Source: Mantis religiosa (lineage: Eukaryota > Arthropoda > Insecta > Mantodea > Mantidae). From it: a stretch of 64,000 bases of DNA. The notes below the pieces were generated by a model. The model did not search any database. It worked only from the letters and a program-made list of their open reading frames with translations, and had not been told where the DNA came from. This document shows positions 13,211 through 24,986 of this stretch, piece after piece. Position numbers and translations under genes: made by a program. Position 1 is the stretch's first letter, and every line of letters begins with the position of its first letter. The stretch covers positions 194,530,482 through 194,594,481 of the forward strand of contig CM060953.1 in the NCBI GenBank assembly GCA_030765055.1. The letters run 5' to 3'.

Positions 13211-13469
13211 AGACAACACAAACATTTAAAAGAAATTTTCCTCTCACATTCGTATTACGCTTATTTAATCACGCATGAACTATTCTGAAGAGCCTTTTCT
13301 TAATCTAAACACTAAATGACCCGGCAAACTTCGTACCGCCAATAAAGATTGTCTGAACGTATCTATATAAATAAAACAAATACGGATTAGTTATTTATTC
13401 TGAATTGGGGGTCAAGTTTAAATACAACACAGTTACAATTACGTTAATCAATTTAAAGCTTTCTGATAA
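13211..13469. other. Stretch with no recognised gene
   Basis: AT-rich. Nothing was recognised. Confidence 0.3.
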
Positions 13470-13470
13470 G

Positions 13471-14614
13471 GGGGGACGTATGAGAAAATGTTCAAAAAAT
13501 CTAATACTTTTTATTGTTTTGTAAAATAGTATATAGAGTTAGCTATCAAACACCAAAATATTATGACTATACGTGGTCTGTATGTAGATTTAAAAAATTA
13601 AATGCCTTAGTGTTGCATAGTAGCAACACAGTCTTCCGTCAGCTGTCTTGGAATCTATAAAGCCCACCTACCAATTCTTAGCACACCCAGACTTGCTAAA
13701 CAAATGTCTCTATGGAGAGACACGAAACCCAAATGAAAGCCTCAACAGTTTGATGGTGTCCCAAAACATAATTTGTGTCTTCCATAGTGGTGAAAATTGC
13801 TACATTTGATGCTGTAATAGTGTTTAATGATGGGAATGTTGGCAGAAAGAAAGTTATGCATCACTGGCGTGTTTATGTAAACAATTTTGCAGAGTATCGA
13901 CAACACTCGCATCGCTGGTGCAGAAAGAGCTATGAAATTAATGCAGAAAGAAGCAAGACAGAAGAGGAATTTAAAAAGAAAGGCTGAAGAAGACCAGAAT
14001 GAGGTTACAGACTATGGATATGGGAAGTTCTGACTTAAAATTAAAAGGCAAACTGAATATTTATTGTATGTTTAATTGCCTTTCCCCGTAACTTGCATTT
14101 CCTACAACTTCAACCCATTTTTCTCTCAAACTACTTCATCTACAGTGATGCAATTTACCACATAGCTTTTTTATGCCAAAACGAACATTTTGTTGGTTCT
14201 AGAATTTAAGATTAAGCTCCAGATGGAATGTGATGATACAAAATATATGAAATTATTTTAATTTTTAAAGGATGCATATGATTAACATTTTTTTTTAATT
14301 CTATACAGCTTCAATAAGAAATCTAAATCCAACAAGTTCATTTTTAGTGTGTTTTAAAATAACATACCAAATTTCAGAAAGATAGCATACGTGAATTTTG
14401 AAAAAAAAAAAAACTGGGCTTAAGTTTCTAAAAATCTCTGCATATAGAAAAAAAAATATGTAGCATTAGTTATAGCTAATGGAAATTATGAAAAAAATTG
14501 TGCATATTAACTGTATTATCTTAAATGAGTATACTAAGTTTCACTTCTCTAACTTAAAAACTTTGGATGTTATGGCTATTTATGTAAGACCCTGAATATT
14601 TGCATACGTCCCCC
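13471..14614 (+). mobile_element. Terminal-inverted-repeat DNA element (GGGGGACGTATG)
   Basis: The ends are GGGGGACGTATG (13471) and its complement CATACGTCCCCC (14603-14614), with some similarity continuing inward. The element is about 1.14 kb. A plus-strand coding remnant (13775-14033) lies inside. The target duplication was not resolved because of flanking A/T and G runs. The family is uncertain. Confidence 0.7.
13775..14033 (+). pseudogene. C-terminal fragment of a transposon protein with FNDG motif
   Basis: The first part reads DAVIVFNDGNVGRKKVM. After a frame change the second reads MQKEARQKRNLKRKAEEDQN and ends DYGYGKF plus stop at 14031-14033. Proteins with D-x4-FN-x-G followed by a basic KEARQRR-like tail recur in insect transposons. 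I cannot name the superfamily with confidence (Mutator/Phantom- or Kolobok-like are candidates). Confidence 0.5.
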
Positions 14615-14922
14615 AATAAACACACATTTTCTCTTTTTTTTAACACCTCTGGGGCTCAACTTGCTTTTTCTACCACATTTCACGCTTCGCTGTGCCTATC
14701 TTATTGTTTTCGTCCATTTGTTTAATTTTGTTTACAGACTTTAGTGATATTTTGAGTCTGTGTTATTTCATTTTGTGTATACCGTCCTTCTGCCACTCTT
14801 GCCCTTGTAATACAAATTTTTCCAGGTAGTAAGTCACTTTTCCTCCCCATAACCTCAAATTTCCCTTAACATTAAATGGCATAGGTTCTCTACTCTCATT
14901 ACGTACGTAGAACTTTAAAAGC

Positions 14923-16332
14923 TTAATGCCCGATTTCACCAACAGATGTTAAAATCGACGTTAACAAATGTAATGTAACAATTTCTTGCATTTCACCAAC
15001 CTGCTTTCTGAAAATGTTAACAAACACGTGTTAACGCCAAGAAACCTCTAAATATTACAGTTATAGAAGGCTGTGGATGAGTCGTATTATTTTCTGAACG
15101 TACTACGATGCGCTTTTGTTTTCATTTTCGTCTGCACCGCAGTCAGCACACAGCTAAAAAAATGGTGGATAAACAAAATCATAAACAAAAGCCATGAGTC
15201 GTGGAAAATAGGACGGGTGCGGTGAATGTAAAAGAGAAAGATGCCACACGGGGAAAAATTGGAAACAAACTTAATTCAAATGCATGTGTCATTACTACAA
15301 ACGTAATACGTAAATTTAAAACGAGGTGCGAAGTGACGAGTGACTTGCACGTTTCAAGACGGAAGATGGACAGTGTATTATCCACAGTGAATTATAAAAT
15401 CGCAAAGTTAATAATACTTGAAGCAACGGCGAGATCGGTATATTCCTTTCGATCTATGTTCTAACTCAGTATTACGTAAATTTAAAACGAGGTGCGAAGG
15501 ACAAGTGCCGAGTGACTTGAACGTTTCAAGACGGGAGGTGGACAGTGTATTATCCACATAATTCAGTGAATTATAAAATCGCAAAGTTATTAATACTTGA
15601 AGCAAAGGCGAGATCGTCATATTCCTTTCGATGCATGCTCTAACTCAGTATTACGTAAATTTAAAACGAGGTGCGAAGGACAAGTGACGAACGTTTCAAG
15701 ACGGGAGGTGGACAGAGTATAATCCACATAATTCAGTGAATTATAAAATCGCAAAGTTATTAATACTTGAAGCAAAGGCGAGATCGTCATATTCCTTTCG
15801 ATGCATGTTCTAACTCAGTATTACGTAAATTTAAAACGAGGTGCGAAGGACAAGTGACGAACGTTTCAAGACGGGAGGTGGACAGAGTATAATCCACATA
15901 ATTCAGTGAATTATAAAATCGCAAAGTTATTAATACTTGAAGCAAAGGCGAGATCGCCATATTCCTTTCGATGCATGTTCTAACCACTCTTGTACTTCCG
16001 CAGTAAAATTCATAGCAACTTGTTTCGACAGTCTATACCTCCGTAAAAATTTTTCTTCGGATAGTTCTTCAAAACCATTTCTCCTCATAGGCCGTACTCT
16101 ATTACGAATGCCATTTAGACTGTCTTAAATATAGCAAATCGACATCAACAGCTGAGTTTATGCTCACCATCTTGACTATTTACAATTATTAAGGACTTAA
16201 CATCAGAAATTTGGCGTGTTAGAGATTTAACACGACTGTTACGCTAACACTTGTTGGTAAAATGCAATTTTTGTTTTAACTATTGCTAAACTCGTGTTAA
16301 GTCTTAACATCTGTTGGTGAAATCGGGCATTA
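14923..16332 (-). mobile_element. PIF/Harbinger-like transposon
   Basis: The terminal inverted repeats start ATGCCCGATTTCACCAACAG on the left and match as complement on the right, extending about 28 bp. Flanking TTA on both sides fits the 3-bp duplication of PIF/Harbinger. The minus strand near 16090-15960 reads MRRNGFEELSEEKFLRRYRL and SKQVAMNFTAEVQEW, a HARBI1-like N-terminus. Next come copies of ISPLLQVLITLRFY, matching the following HARBI1 segment. No catalytic DDE triad was found, so the element is non-autonomous. Confidence 0.85.
15300..15990 (-). repeat. Tandem repeat of a transposase segment, about 4 units of 170-180 bp
   Basis: The block containing TAATACTTGAAGCA recurs at about 15411, 15591, 15761 and 15931. 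Each unit contains GTAAATTTAAAACGAGGTGC and CGTTTCAAGACGG. On the minus strand the unit encodes the HARBI1-like ISPLLQVLITLRFY segment, so transposase coding sequence itself has been multiplied. Confidence 0.9.
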
Positions 16333-17894
16333 GTATAATACAGAAGAAGTTTATTGACAAAATAAAGCCAAGAGTTCTAAAGAAATGTCCATAATGTGGA
16401 CACATATTACATACGCACAATAAATGATCTTACAGCAGCTGAAAGTTAACTTAGCAGTTATACCAACATACGCTTACAAATCATCGTAAGATATCCCTGA
16501 ATGATTCGTATATATCATTCAATCATTGTTACATCCAATGTTGTCACTAATTCGGATTTAGGTTGAAATATGTTAATCTTTATGACTGAAATTCAGCTTA
16601 GTCTAATAATTTGACCGGCTCTGTATATTTATCTGTATATTTGCTGCTTTTGGCACAGCAAATACGATCGCAAGCCGCTAGGGGAGTCATATATAAACTC
16701 GCTCCATCAGCGATGCTACTGATGACGTCAAATTTTGTGCGGTAAAGTCACACATAAAAATGAACAGCGTGTAGAAGTTGTTTCGAACATTAATTTACCG
16801 AATGGGTTAAAGTTCGCCGTTAGGTCAAATAGGAACAAAATTAAATCATCGACCCTCGTGTCTGTTACCTGGACAGGGGACAGAAAAGGCGCGGGGCTAA
16901 TAATTGAGGCGAACGTTGGCAGCACGTGTGCAGCCAGCGAATCGATCAGAGCAGCGCTGGCCGTCATTTATTTCTTGCAATCTAATTAGTCAGGACGCAC
17001 GTTGTGGCCCAATTTATGACTCGAGTTTGGCGTAAACACACGAGCCAGCTTCCTCTTTTTGCGATTAGGGCCGAAATAGATAAAGTTTGAAGGGCGGAAG
17101 AATCTCTAGATATCGTGCCGAGTTTTATGGACAGTATAAAATGTAGTCCCAACCCCAGCGGCGCCACACTTGCGTCAATCTGATAAAAGCAGAGAAAGAT
17201 TCGTCGGCAGGGTTTCCAATACTTTCTTTACAGCCCTTAAGAGAATTATTGCAAAGGCTGTCGTTAAGGATGAAATTGTTCTGGCATAGGATGGTTAACC
17301 CCTCGTTACTCCATAGGGTTTCCTAAATCTGGTCATGGTTTTTGTGATGAGTAGAATATGGTTAGAGAAGTCTGAAAATTTGTTGCAGAACATTGCACTT
17401 TAATAGTTGGCTATATTAAGCATCTTATCATTAATGCGTTACATTACTTAATACACATTTGGTAGAAAGGCAATATCTAGAGTGACGTTTCGGTATTTAC
17501 TGGCAGTGAACTACCAATTTTTTCTTTCATTTATTTTCTTAAAAATGTCCCTAAAGATGTTGAATATCAAGCGCAATGCTTATCTTATAGTAATATATAG
17601 AGAGTGCTCAAAACCCTTGCAATCCGACCTAAATATCTTTATGCTACCCCGACCTCATCACGCTTACAGAGTGCGATCAAATCAGGTGAGGTTCCGTGGC
17701 AGGAAACAGAGCCACCACACTCTATTCCACTCTGCAACGTCCTCCAACGTTGCCATATCATGTGATGAACGGAATGTGTGAAATGATCTTAAAATGAATA
17801 CACGGTACCTAGAGCTTAGAGTCACAAGACATTCTATTTTCAGAATAAGAGAAGCCTCCAATATGAGTCAGTTGGAGAATTTAATATCATGTCG
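16333..17894. other. Stretch with no recognised gene
   Basis: A TATA-like ATATATAAA lies near 16690 and a CRE TGACGTCA near 16723, followed by an 84-codon open frame (16735-16989) that I do not recognise. Otherwise nothing was recognised. Confidence 0.3.
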
Positions 17895-17990
17895 GCATGT
17901 TGGCCATAGTAGCTCAGATGGTTAGAGCAACCGCACGGAGAGCGGGATTCAAATCCCGGCTATGGCATTGAATTTTTTAGTGTGCCTCTA
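17895..17990 (+). repeat. tRNA-derived SINE family 2 head
   Basis: GCCATAG pairs with CTATGGC as an acceptor stem, GCTC-GAGC forms a D-stem, and the B-box region is ATTCAAATCC. The anticodon arm is shortened, so it is not a working tRNA. Relatives lie at 38078-38735. Confidence 0.7.
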
Positions 17991-17992
17991 TA

Positions 17993-18960
17993 CACTGCAA
18001 CGTTAAGTCATATCGGACGATGAATGAAATGATGTTAAAATGAGTACAGGGTACATAGAGCTTACATTTACCAGACATTCATCTCTCAGGATAAGAGAAA
18101 ACCTCCAACGTTAAGTCATATCGGTCGATGAATGAAATGATGTTCAAATGAGTACATGGTACACAGAGCTTAGAGTTACCAGACATTCATCTTTCAGGAT
18201 AAGGGAAAACCTCCAACGTTAAGTCATATCGGACGATGAATGAAATGATGTTCAAATGAGTACAGGGTACTTAGAGCTTAGAGTTACCAGACATTCATAT
18301 TTCAGGATAAGAACAAATCTCCAACGTTAAGTTATATCGGACGATGAATGAAATGATGTTCAAATGAGTACAGGGTACACAGAGCTTAGAGTTACCAGAC
18401 ATTCATATTTCAGGATAAGAACAAACCTCCAACGTTAAGTTATATCGGACGATGAATGAAATGATGTTCAAATGAGTACAGGGTACACAGAGCTTAGAGT
18501 TAGCAGACATTCATCTTTCAGGATAAGAACAAACCTCCAACGTTAAGTTATATCGGACGATGAATGAAATGATGTTGAAATGAGTACAGGGTACACAGAG
18601 CTTAGAGTTACCAGACATTCATATTTCAGGATAAGAACAAACCTCCAACGTTAAGTTATATCGGACGATGAATGAAATGATGTTCAAATGAGTACAGAGT
18701 ACATAGAGCTTAGAGTTACCAGACATTCATATTTCAGGATAAGAACAAACCTCCAACGTTAAGTCATATCGGACGATGAGTGAAATGATGTTCAAATAAG
18801 TACAGGGTACATAGAGCTTAGAGTTACTAAACATTCATCTTTCAGGATAAGGGAAAACCTCCAACGTTAAGTCATATCGGACGATGAATAAAATGATGTT
18901 CAAATGAGTACAGAGTACATAGAGCTTAGCTATCGGACATTGATCTTTCAGAAAGTAAAA
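17993..18960 (-). repeat. Tandem array of SINE-1 body, about 9 units of 107-110 bp
   Basis: CCAACGTTAAG followed by CATATCGGACGATGAATGAA recurs at about 17995, 18103, 18213, 18319, 18428, 18536, 18643, 18750 and 18860. The unit is the reverse complement of the body of SINE family 1. The array ends at a degraded SINE 5' part (about 18960-19060). A similar array in the opposite orientation lies at 22733-23690. Confidence 0.93.
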
Positions 18961-19060
18961 GACCGGAGAAAACCCCTTATTAGATAACTTACCCTGAAAA
19001 ATATTCGGAAATATCTGAACAGCGTGAGACAGTCACGCTACTACTACAGAGTCGGTCTTT

Positions 19061-20091
19061 TAAGATACTGAGTGGAACGCCCTGTATAAAGAAGTGTAAG
19101 AGTGAGGCTCGATGAAAGAACATTCCTTTAAGAGCAAATGCTCATTAACAACATGCGTCCCGCCCCCTGTTAGCGTCACTGATGCGCACCCCTTTGCATT
19201 ACATATATATTAAACCGCCCTAGCTGTCAGGATAAATGGTTACCATGACAGCTCCCAGGTCGCTATCGAACCAAGCCCCGGCTACCACTCGAAATGCTGT
19301 AAAGACGATGCATCAACCTTGCTTCACTAGTAACAGCATTTACACAACGTTAGAACGGCTGTCACACCTTTACTTCCCAACATTTCTCTACGTAAATACC
19401 TAGTTGTTATTCAATCGCAGCAACTAATAAGTACGTTTCATAATTTCAAAAACCCTATGTAGGATACGTACAAATTGGAGTTCTTCTGCAATATACGTTA
19501 CTGCATGCTCCGGTTTTTCAAAGCGTGCCTGATCACCTCGATGTTCCCGAATGTCTTCTTCCCTTGTGTAACACTTTTTCTTGTGACTTTAACAATGCTA
19601 CCTTGCTGGAAGTCTGTCTACAGGCAAGGCATGGCCACTGGGTCTGGCTAATCGCCCTTCTTTTGCAGAACAGTGTCTATTGTGTGCCATCTCATGGCTC
19701 CCGAAGATTTGTTTTGGCAGATGCAGTGTCATTCTTTACCAGAATGTTATCCGTTCTCTCAAGGACCTAAGCATTTCCAGAACTTGGAAAATTGCCAAAC
19801 GTTCCGTCGGTGTTTAGAAATTTTTGCGTGAAAGGGGCTATTCATACGAAACTACAATATGCGACTTTTTTTATCCTTTCTCCAATATCTCAGTGTTTAA
19901 TAAATCTTCTGTCGGCTGCTCTCGGTGGACTGTGTGACGTAGAATTAAGCTACTTCTGAATCTTAGCATTACAAACTTTAAACATTAAAATAGTCATTAT
20001 ATTGCTACCTTCTGAAGCACAGGGCTGAAGGCTGGATGACAAATGACAACGCGAGAGGTTAGAGCTGTGCTTCCAATATTTGATGTTCTGT
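19061..20091. other. Stretch with no recognised gene
   Basis: Nothing was recognised on either strand. Confidence 0.3.
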
Positions 20092-21784
20092 GTTCTGAAA
20101 TAACAGTTAAGTTAGTTAACTCCCATTAGTCCTGGACCCGTAGGACCATGGAACCGGACCTCCTTCTACCCGGGAGCGATGGATACTCCGGGGCTCTTTT
20201 CATAGGGCAATACATTGAGTCTAAAAAGCCCCCCCCCCCCCGCTGAGCACAACGTCAAGACGGGAAGGCAGTGGATACGCTACTTACGCGCGTCAACCCC
20301 GCAGGAAAGACTACCGAAAACCTCGGTAGGGCCGTATGGTAATCTAGCACACCTTCTACTAGCTCTGCAGACTAGTACCCGGGACTTCTTAGGCAACCCT
20401 CTACCCCCTCCGGGCGGCCGTAGCCAATTCCCCCTGTGTGTCGGGAACAAACTGCCCCCTCGAGTCCAACCCAATCCGAACAGCTACCCGACGGGAGGGG
20501 CTCGGCAGTTCGGCCCGAGGTTCCTCTTGTAACGTCAGAGGTACAGATGTATTATTTTATCTCGACAGGAATCCTGCGCGGTAGGGATGAGTAGCAACTG
20601 TGGTGGGGATAGTGCACCTATCGCCATAATGCGTCACACGCGTAAGATTACTAGAAGGGAGGACGCTGCATAAGGTGTCTAAAAACAAATTTCATTCTCG
20701 AAGCCAGTTTTGCAGCCCTTATAAACTAAGTTGTAATTCTTACTATGGTAGTACTCTCCACGCTTTTGTTGGATCTTAAATAGTACATAGGCATTTGCAA
20801 CAAAACCCTGTTCTCCTCTAGCAGGCATGATAAGCAACTGTCGGCCTTTCAATATCGCTGCAGAGTCCCTGTAACGTATTTCACTCCAGGCATATGGTCC
20901 AGTATGTGCTGTATTTATATAAGTTTCCTCCATATAAACTATATAAACTTCACTTCGATATCTCCGAATAGTTCGTAAATACTTAAGCCTTTTTGCATGT
21001 ATGGTGCGATGATTAAAATTTGTCTGTCACGCTTAGTGTTTTTTTTTTTTTCCTTCAAATAATCCTAGATTCAAAATAACTCTTCTTAATGTTCAGACAC
21101 TGCCTTGGAAGTCAGCAGAATTTTTAATTATCATAAGCACTTTCTTCAAAGTTTGTTTTTGTTTTTCTGTGCTTTAAAAATTATTCATAGTTCGCCTAAC
21201 TACTTCTGAAGTAAAACATCCAAATTAGATTTTGTGCATGTTCTTAATCTTTGTTTACTGGGCATAGAGAAGGACGTTGTTGTACTAGCACCAATGGTTT
21301 TTCTTTCCTTAATAACTCTCCTAAACTGCCTTCAGACACAACTGTTGCCTCAGATACCCTTCCACAGATTTTTATGGCTGACCCAGACCATTGTTCCTTT
21401 TTTATAAATCGATGGATATTGGTTATTACTTCTCGTGTTTTTAAATGTAGCACTTTATTTCCTAATGTGTTGCTAGGAGGCGTCATTTATAAATGCTCTC
21501 TTGGAACCAGGAAACAAGTACATTTTGAAACAAGCTGCAGTGTTACCGAGTAGCCCTACACTTGTTTCATTGCTCGCAACTAGTAGTGCGCAACTGACCT
21601 GCCTTCCCCTCCAGGTGCAGCCGTTCTGAGGTGGACTCGTCCAGATGCCACTGCGCATCACTCTGCACTTTTCAAGATAAAAAAAATACCTCTGTACCAC
21701 GAGTGCTAAGGGTCCGCAGCGCCCACACCTCGGCAGCTGAAGGGGGCGGATCCCCTCCCCTACGGGAGTTCTGAAATAACAGTG
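20092..21784 (-). mobile_element. GC-rich retroposon, interrupted copy
   Basis: A GC-rich block (about 20108-20543) resumes at 21694-21768 and matches the plus-strand units at 54543-55591. The whole is flanked by TTCTGAAATAACAGT (about 20093-20107 and 21770-21784), a 15-bp target duplication as made by LINE machinery. No protein was recognised and the family is unknown to me. A Tc1-like element sits inside. Confidence 0.8.
20544..21694 (-). mobile_element. Tc1/IS630-like DDE transposon D, internally deleted
   Basis: It is inserted at a TA inside GGTACC of the GC-rich retroposon; intact copies elsewhere give the empty site. Its ends CAGATGTATTATTTTATCT and CAGAGGTATTTTTTTTATCT are inverted repeats. 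Minus-strand remnants include LGNKVLHLKTREVITNIHRF (N-terminal HTH, about 21465-21400) and HTGPYAWSEIRYRDSAAILK with GRQLLIMPARGEQGF (20905-20800), after the first catalytic position. That position reads MEETY, where the family has an aspartate before ET. At 1151 bp it is shorter than a coding copy. Confidence 0.85.
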
Positions 21785-22732
21785 ACATTACGGTTTAATA
21801 TAACAGTTTCCATAGAAACGATGAAAAGCGTAAATTGTCGAAATGCTAAACGGGAATAACCCGAGCGCGGTCCCTTAAGCACTAAGGACGCCCTGCAAAC
21901 TCATCACATCAGTGTAACACAAGAATATTAGAAATACGTGTTCTTTTATCAAGATAAGCTCCACCTACCAAAGTTACTACACAATGAATTGCCATATATT
22001 AAGTTACTTATTCACATCTCAAACAGAACTGCTGATCTGTGACTTGGTAAACTCTTCGAATCCCTTTCCTTAATTTTCAGAATGTCAGCCGTGTCTAATA
22101 ATTTATATACTGCTTTTTAGCTATATACAGTAAAACCAGCCTAAAACGGACCCATTAAGTGGGTACCGGAAAACTTATAATTTGATAATTTGGTAATTTG
22201 TGAGTATGCACTTGTGGAGTAACAAAGTTATGTTATCTGTGGGTAGAGAAGTATTTTTGTCTAACTGATTATCACTGCTTTGTCAGCACCAGTGTGTTAT
22301 TCAATGCCCGAACGATCGTAGAGAGGTTTCACTGTATAAAGTAAACCAAACATCGAATGTTGACCTTTGCTAACCTACATTATGTTGGCTGAATTAGAAT
22401 CAGGCGATATATCCCCGAAAAGTTCTCAGATTACAATGAATCAGCCTGTATAGTCGTATTTTCGCCGATCATCATTTCCTCTCTGGTCAGGCTGTTGGTC
22501 ATTTTACGGACGATTTATCCGGCGCGATTTCTGGTGCTAACTCATGTGCCCAGACTTGGAAACAAAAGCGTCTTAAACATCCATCCATATCGTTCACGAG
22601 TAGCTCTTTTGTTTGTCTCTATTTCTTCATACTATGAAGATCCTAAAAGGAAACATTTTCTGTCTGACCACCAGGACATAATGCAGATCAGCACGATCAG
22701 TTAAGTTCAAAACTGTGAGTCAAGAACGTTAA
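21785..22732. other. Stretch with no recognised gene
   Basis: Nothing was recognised on either strand. Confidence 0.3.
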
Positions 22733-23690
22733 AGATGAATGTCTGGTAACTCTAAGCTCTATGTACGCTGTACTCATTTGAACATCACTTCATTCATCGT
22801 CCGATATGATTTAACGTTGGAGGTTTTCTCTTATCCTGAAAGATGAATGTCTGGTAAGTCTAAGCTCTATGTACCCTGTACTCATTTGAACATCATTTCA
22901 TTCATCGTCCGATATGACTTAACGTTGGAGGTTTTCCCTTATCCTAAAAGATGAATGTCTGGTAACTCTAAGCTCTATGTACCCTGCACTCATTTGAACA
23001 TCACTTCATTCATCGTCTGATATGACTTAACGTTGGAGGTTTTCCCTTATCCTAAAAGATGAATGGTAACTCTAAGCTCTATGTACCCTGCACTCATTTG
23101 AACATCACTTCATTCATCGTCTGATATGACTTAACGTTGGAGGTTTTCCCTTATCCTAAAAGATGAATGGTAACTCTAAGCTCTATGTACCCTGCACTCA
23201 TTTGAACATCACTTCATTCATCGTCTGATATGACTTAACGTTGGAGGTTTTCCCTTATCCTAAAAGATGAATGGTAACTCTAAGCTCTATGTACCCTGTA
23301 CTCATTTGAACATCACTTCATTCATCGTCCGATATGATTTAACGTTGGAGGTTTTCTCTTATCCTGAAAGATGAATGTCTGGTAAGTCTAAGCTCTATGT
23401 ACCCTGTACTCATTTGAACATCACTTCATTCATCGTCTGATATGACTTAACGTTGGAGGTTTTCCCTTATCCTAAAAAATGAGTCTGGTAATTCTAAGCT
23501 CTATGTACCCTGTACTCATTTAAACATCATTTCATTCATCGTCCGATATCACTTAACGTTGGAGGTTTTCCCTTATCCTAAAAGATGAATGGTATCTCTA
23601 AGCTCTATGTACCCTGTACTCATTTGAACATCATTTCATTCATCGTCCGATATGACTGTGTTGAACGACGTAAATTAAAAAACAAACGCC
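22733..23690 (+). repeat. Tandem array of SINE-1 body, about 9 units of about 104-110 bp
   Basis: GATGAATGTCTGGTAA and TCATTCATCGTCCGATATGA blocks repeat in the SINE sense direction from 22733 to about 23660. The array ends in GACGTAAATTAAAAAAC, the SINE 3' end. Some units share a deletion (GATGAATGGTAAC), showing local spread of a variant. Confidence 0.93.
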
Positions 23691-23949
23691 GGTGTGACGG
23701 AATTTGTTCTGCAGGAGTTTTTACATTCCAGTAGAAGAGTCATCACTTTATTCACTGTCATTTCATCAAGCTGAACTTATTACAATTTTCCCCTATTACT
23801 TTACTTTCTTCGCATCTTTGAAACAAGATAACCGAACGCTTTCTTTCAGACAGGAGTTGAACACATGAGGTCTCTAATCTGCTGTAGTAACATCACTCGT
23901 CACCAGTTCCCACAACTTGCTCAAAGAAGGACGCTTCTCACTGCAACAG

Positions 23950-24053
23950 AAACGTACGTTGACTTGGGAATGTGTGAGTGCTTCCTTATATAGCCGTGGG
24001 AAATTTACATACTGCAGCAGAACGTTCAGGAACGCGAAACTTCTAGAAGATTT
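23950..24053 (-). promoter_or_regulatory. Heat-shock-type promoter (two HSEs and TATA)
   Basis: Read on the plus strand, 24020-24032 is GAAcgTTCagGAA, a perfect three-unit heat shock element. 24036-24053 is GAAacTTCtaGAAgaTTT, a second with one changed base. About 28 bp away on the minus-strand side lies TATATAAGG (complement of 23984-23992). This order (HSEs, TATA, leader running leftwards) matches hsp70-class promoters. No heat-shock protein coding sequence follows: the leader region runs about 270 bp and meets the SINE array at 23690. Confidence 0.6.
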
Positions 24054-24828
24054 TGTTTATTTGATGATAACGTTAGGCAAGTGCATATATTCTCACTGCC
24101 CGACGGCGACCTTGTGCCATGGCGGTACGTCACAAATACCTAACTTACAACATAAATCAATAAATTTCCACACCTGTAAAGCAGAGAAGCGCGTGTGCTA
24201 CGGCACATTCCTTGTGTCCAGGGAGGGTAGCATGCTTTCATTCAGAAGCTGTAAGGGGATGACAGGTAGGGTTCACGATGGAAACAGACAGTCTGTGGAA
24301 TTTCTTTGCACCTGCTCACTGAGCCTGTGCGGCCTATCGCAGCACTTGTAAGAGGAGTTTCCCTAACCTTGTTACTTCAACTGTTTGTCCCATGAGTAAC
24401 TGTAACAAATACCTACGCTATAAAAGGCAACTCAACTGACGTATATTTAAATAGCATACATTTTAAACACAACACTATCCAAAGAGTAAAACCTCCATGG
24501 CTAGAGCATGCACTTTGTCTAAAAATAGGTTACTGCCTTTTAATTCTATTAAGCTGCCCCCCTCGCCGAAAAAAAGACTGATAGTAATGTTATTTAAGTT
24601 GGTGTCTTTCCAAAGCATGCTACTTATAGTTTGTGAACAAGAAAGACGAATGTAATAACAAAATGTTAAACGTATGAGAACGGTTATGTGAAAATTAATT
24701 TTTTAGAAATACTATAGCGTATATTTTACCTCAAATAAATTTTGAATAAAGTGTATTTTTGGATAATTCTCGAGAGCAGTGAAAGGGTTTCTATTTTGTT
24801 TATTTCTATTTAAAAAGCATTATTTTCA
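24054..24828. other. Stretch with no recognised gene
   Basis: A plus-strand open frame of 144 codons (23917-24351) crosses the promoter-like region. It has no recognisable domain and is probably chance. Confidence 0.3.
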
Positions 24829-24986
24829 TACGAGGTTGGTCTGAAAAGTTTCCGACCTCAACATGAAGATGGCAACACTCTAAATAAAAGCTAGTGAATT
24901 TATTTTGTTCATCTGTTGATAGTTACCAAAGTTTCAGCCATGTTGAACACTCAGTTGTTATGTAACAGTCGTTTGACTGAGTTTAT

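Noticed and set aside
16735..16989. 84-codon open frame after a TATA-like box and CRE
   Set aside because: The motifs are common by chance in AT-rich DNA and the protein is not recognised.
20215..20532. 105-codon open frame in GC-rich sequence and similar frames at 54578-55631
   Set aside because: The frames are not conserved between copies of the GC-rich retroposon, so they are not treated as coding.
23917..24351. 144-codon open frame on the plus strand
   Set aside because: It has no recognisable family and crosses the heat-shock-like promoter. It is probably a chance frame.
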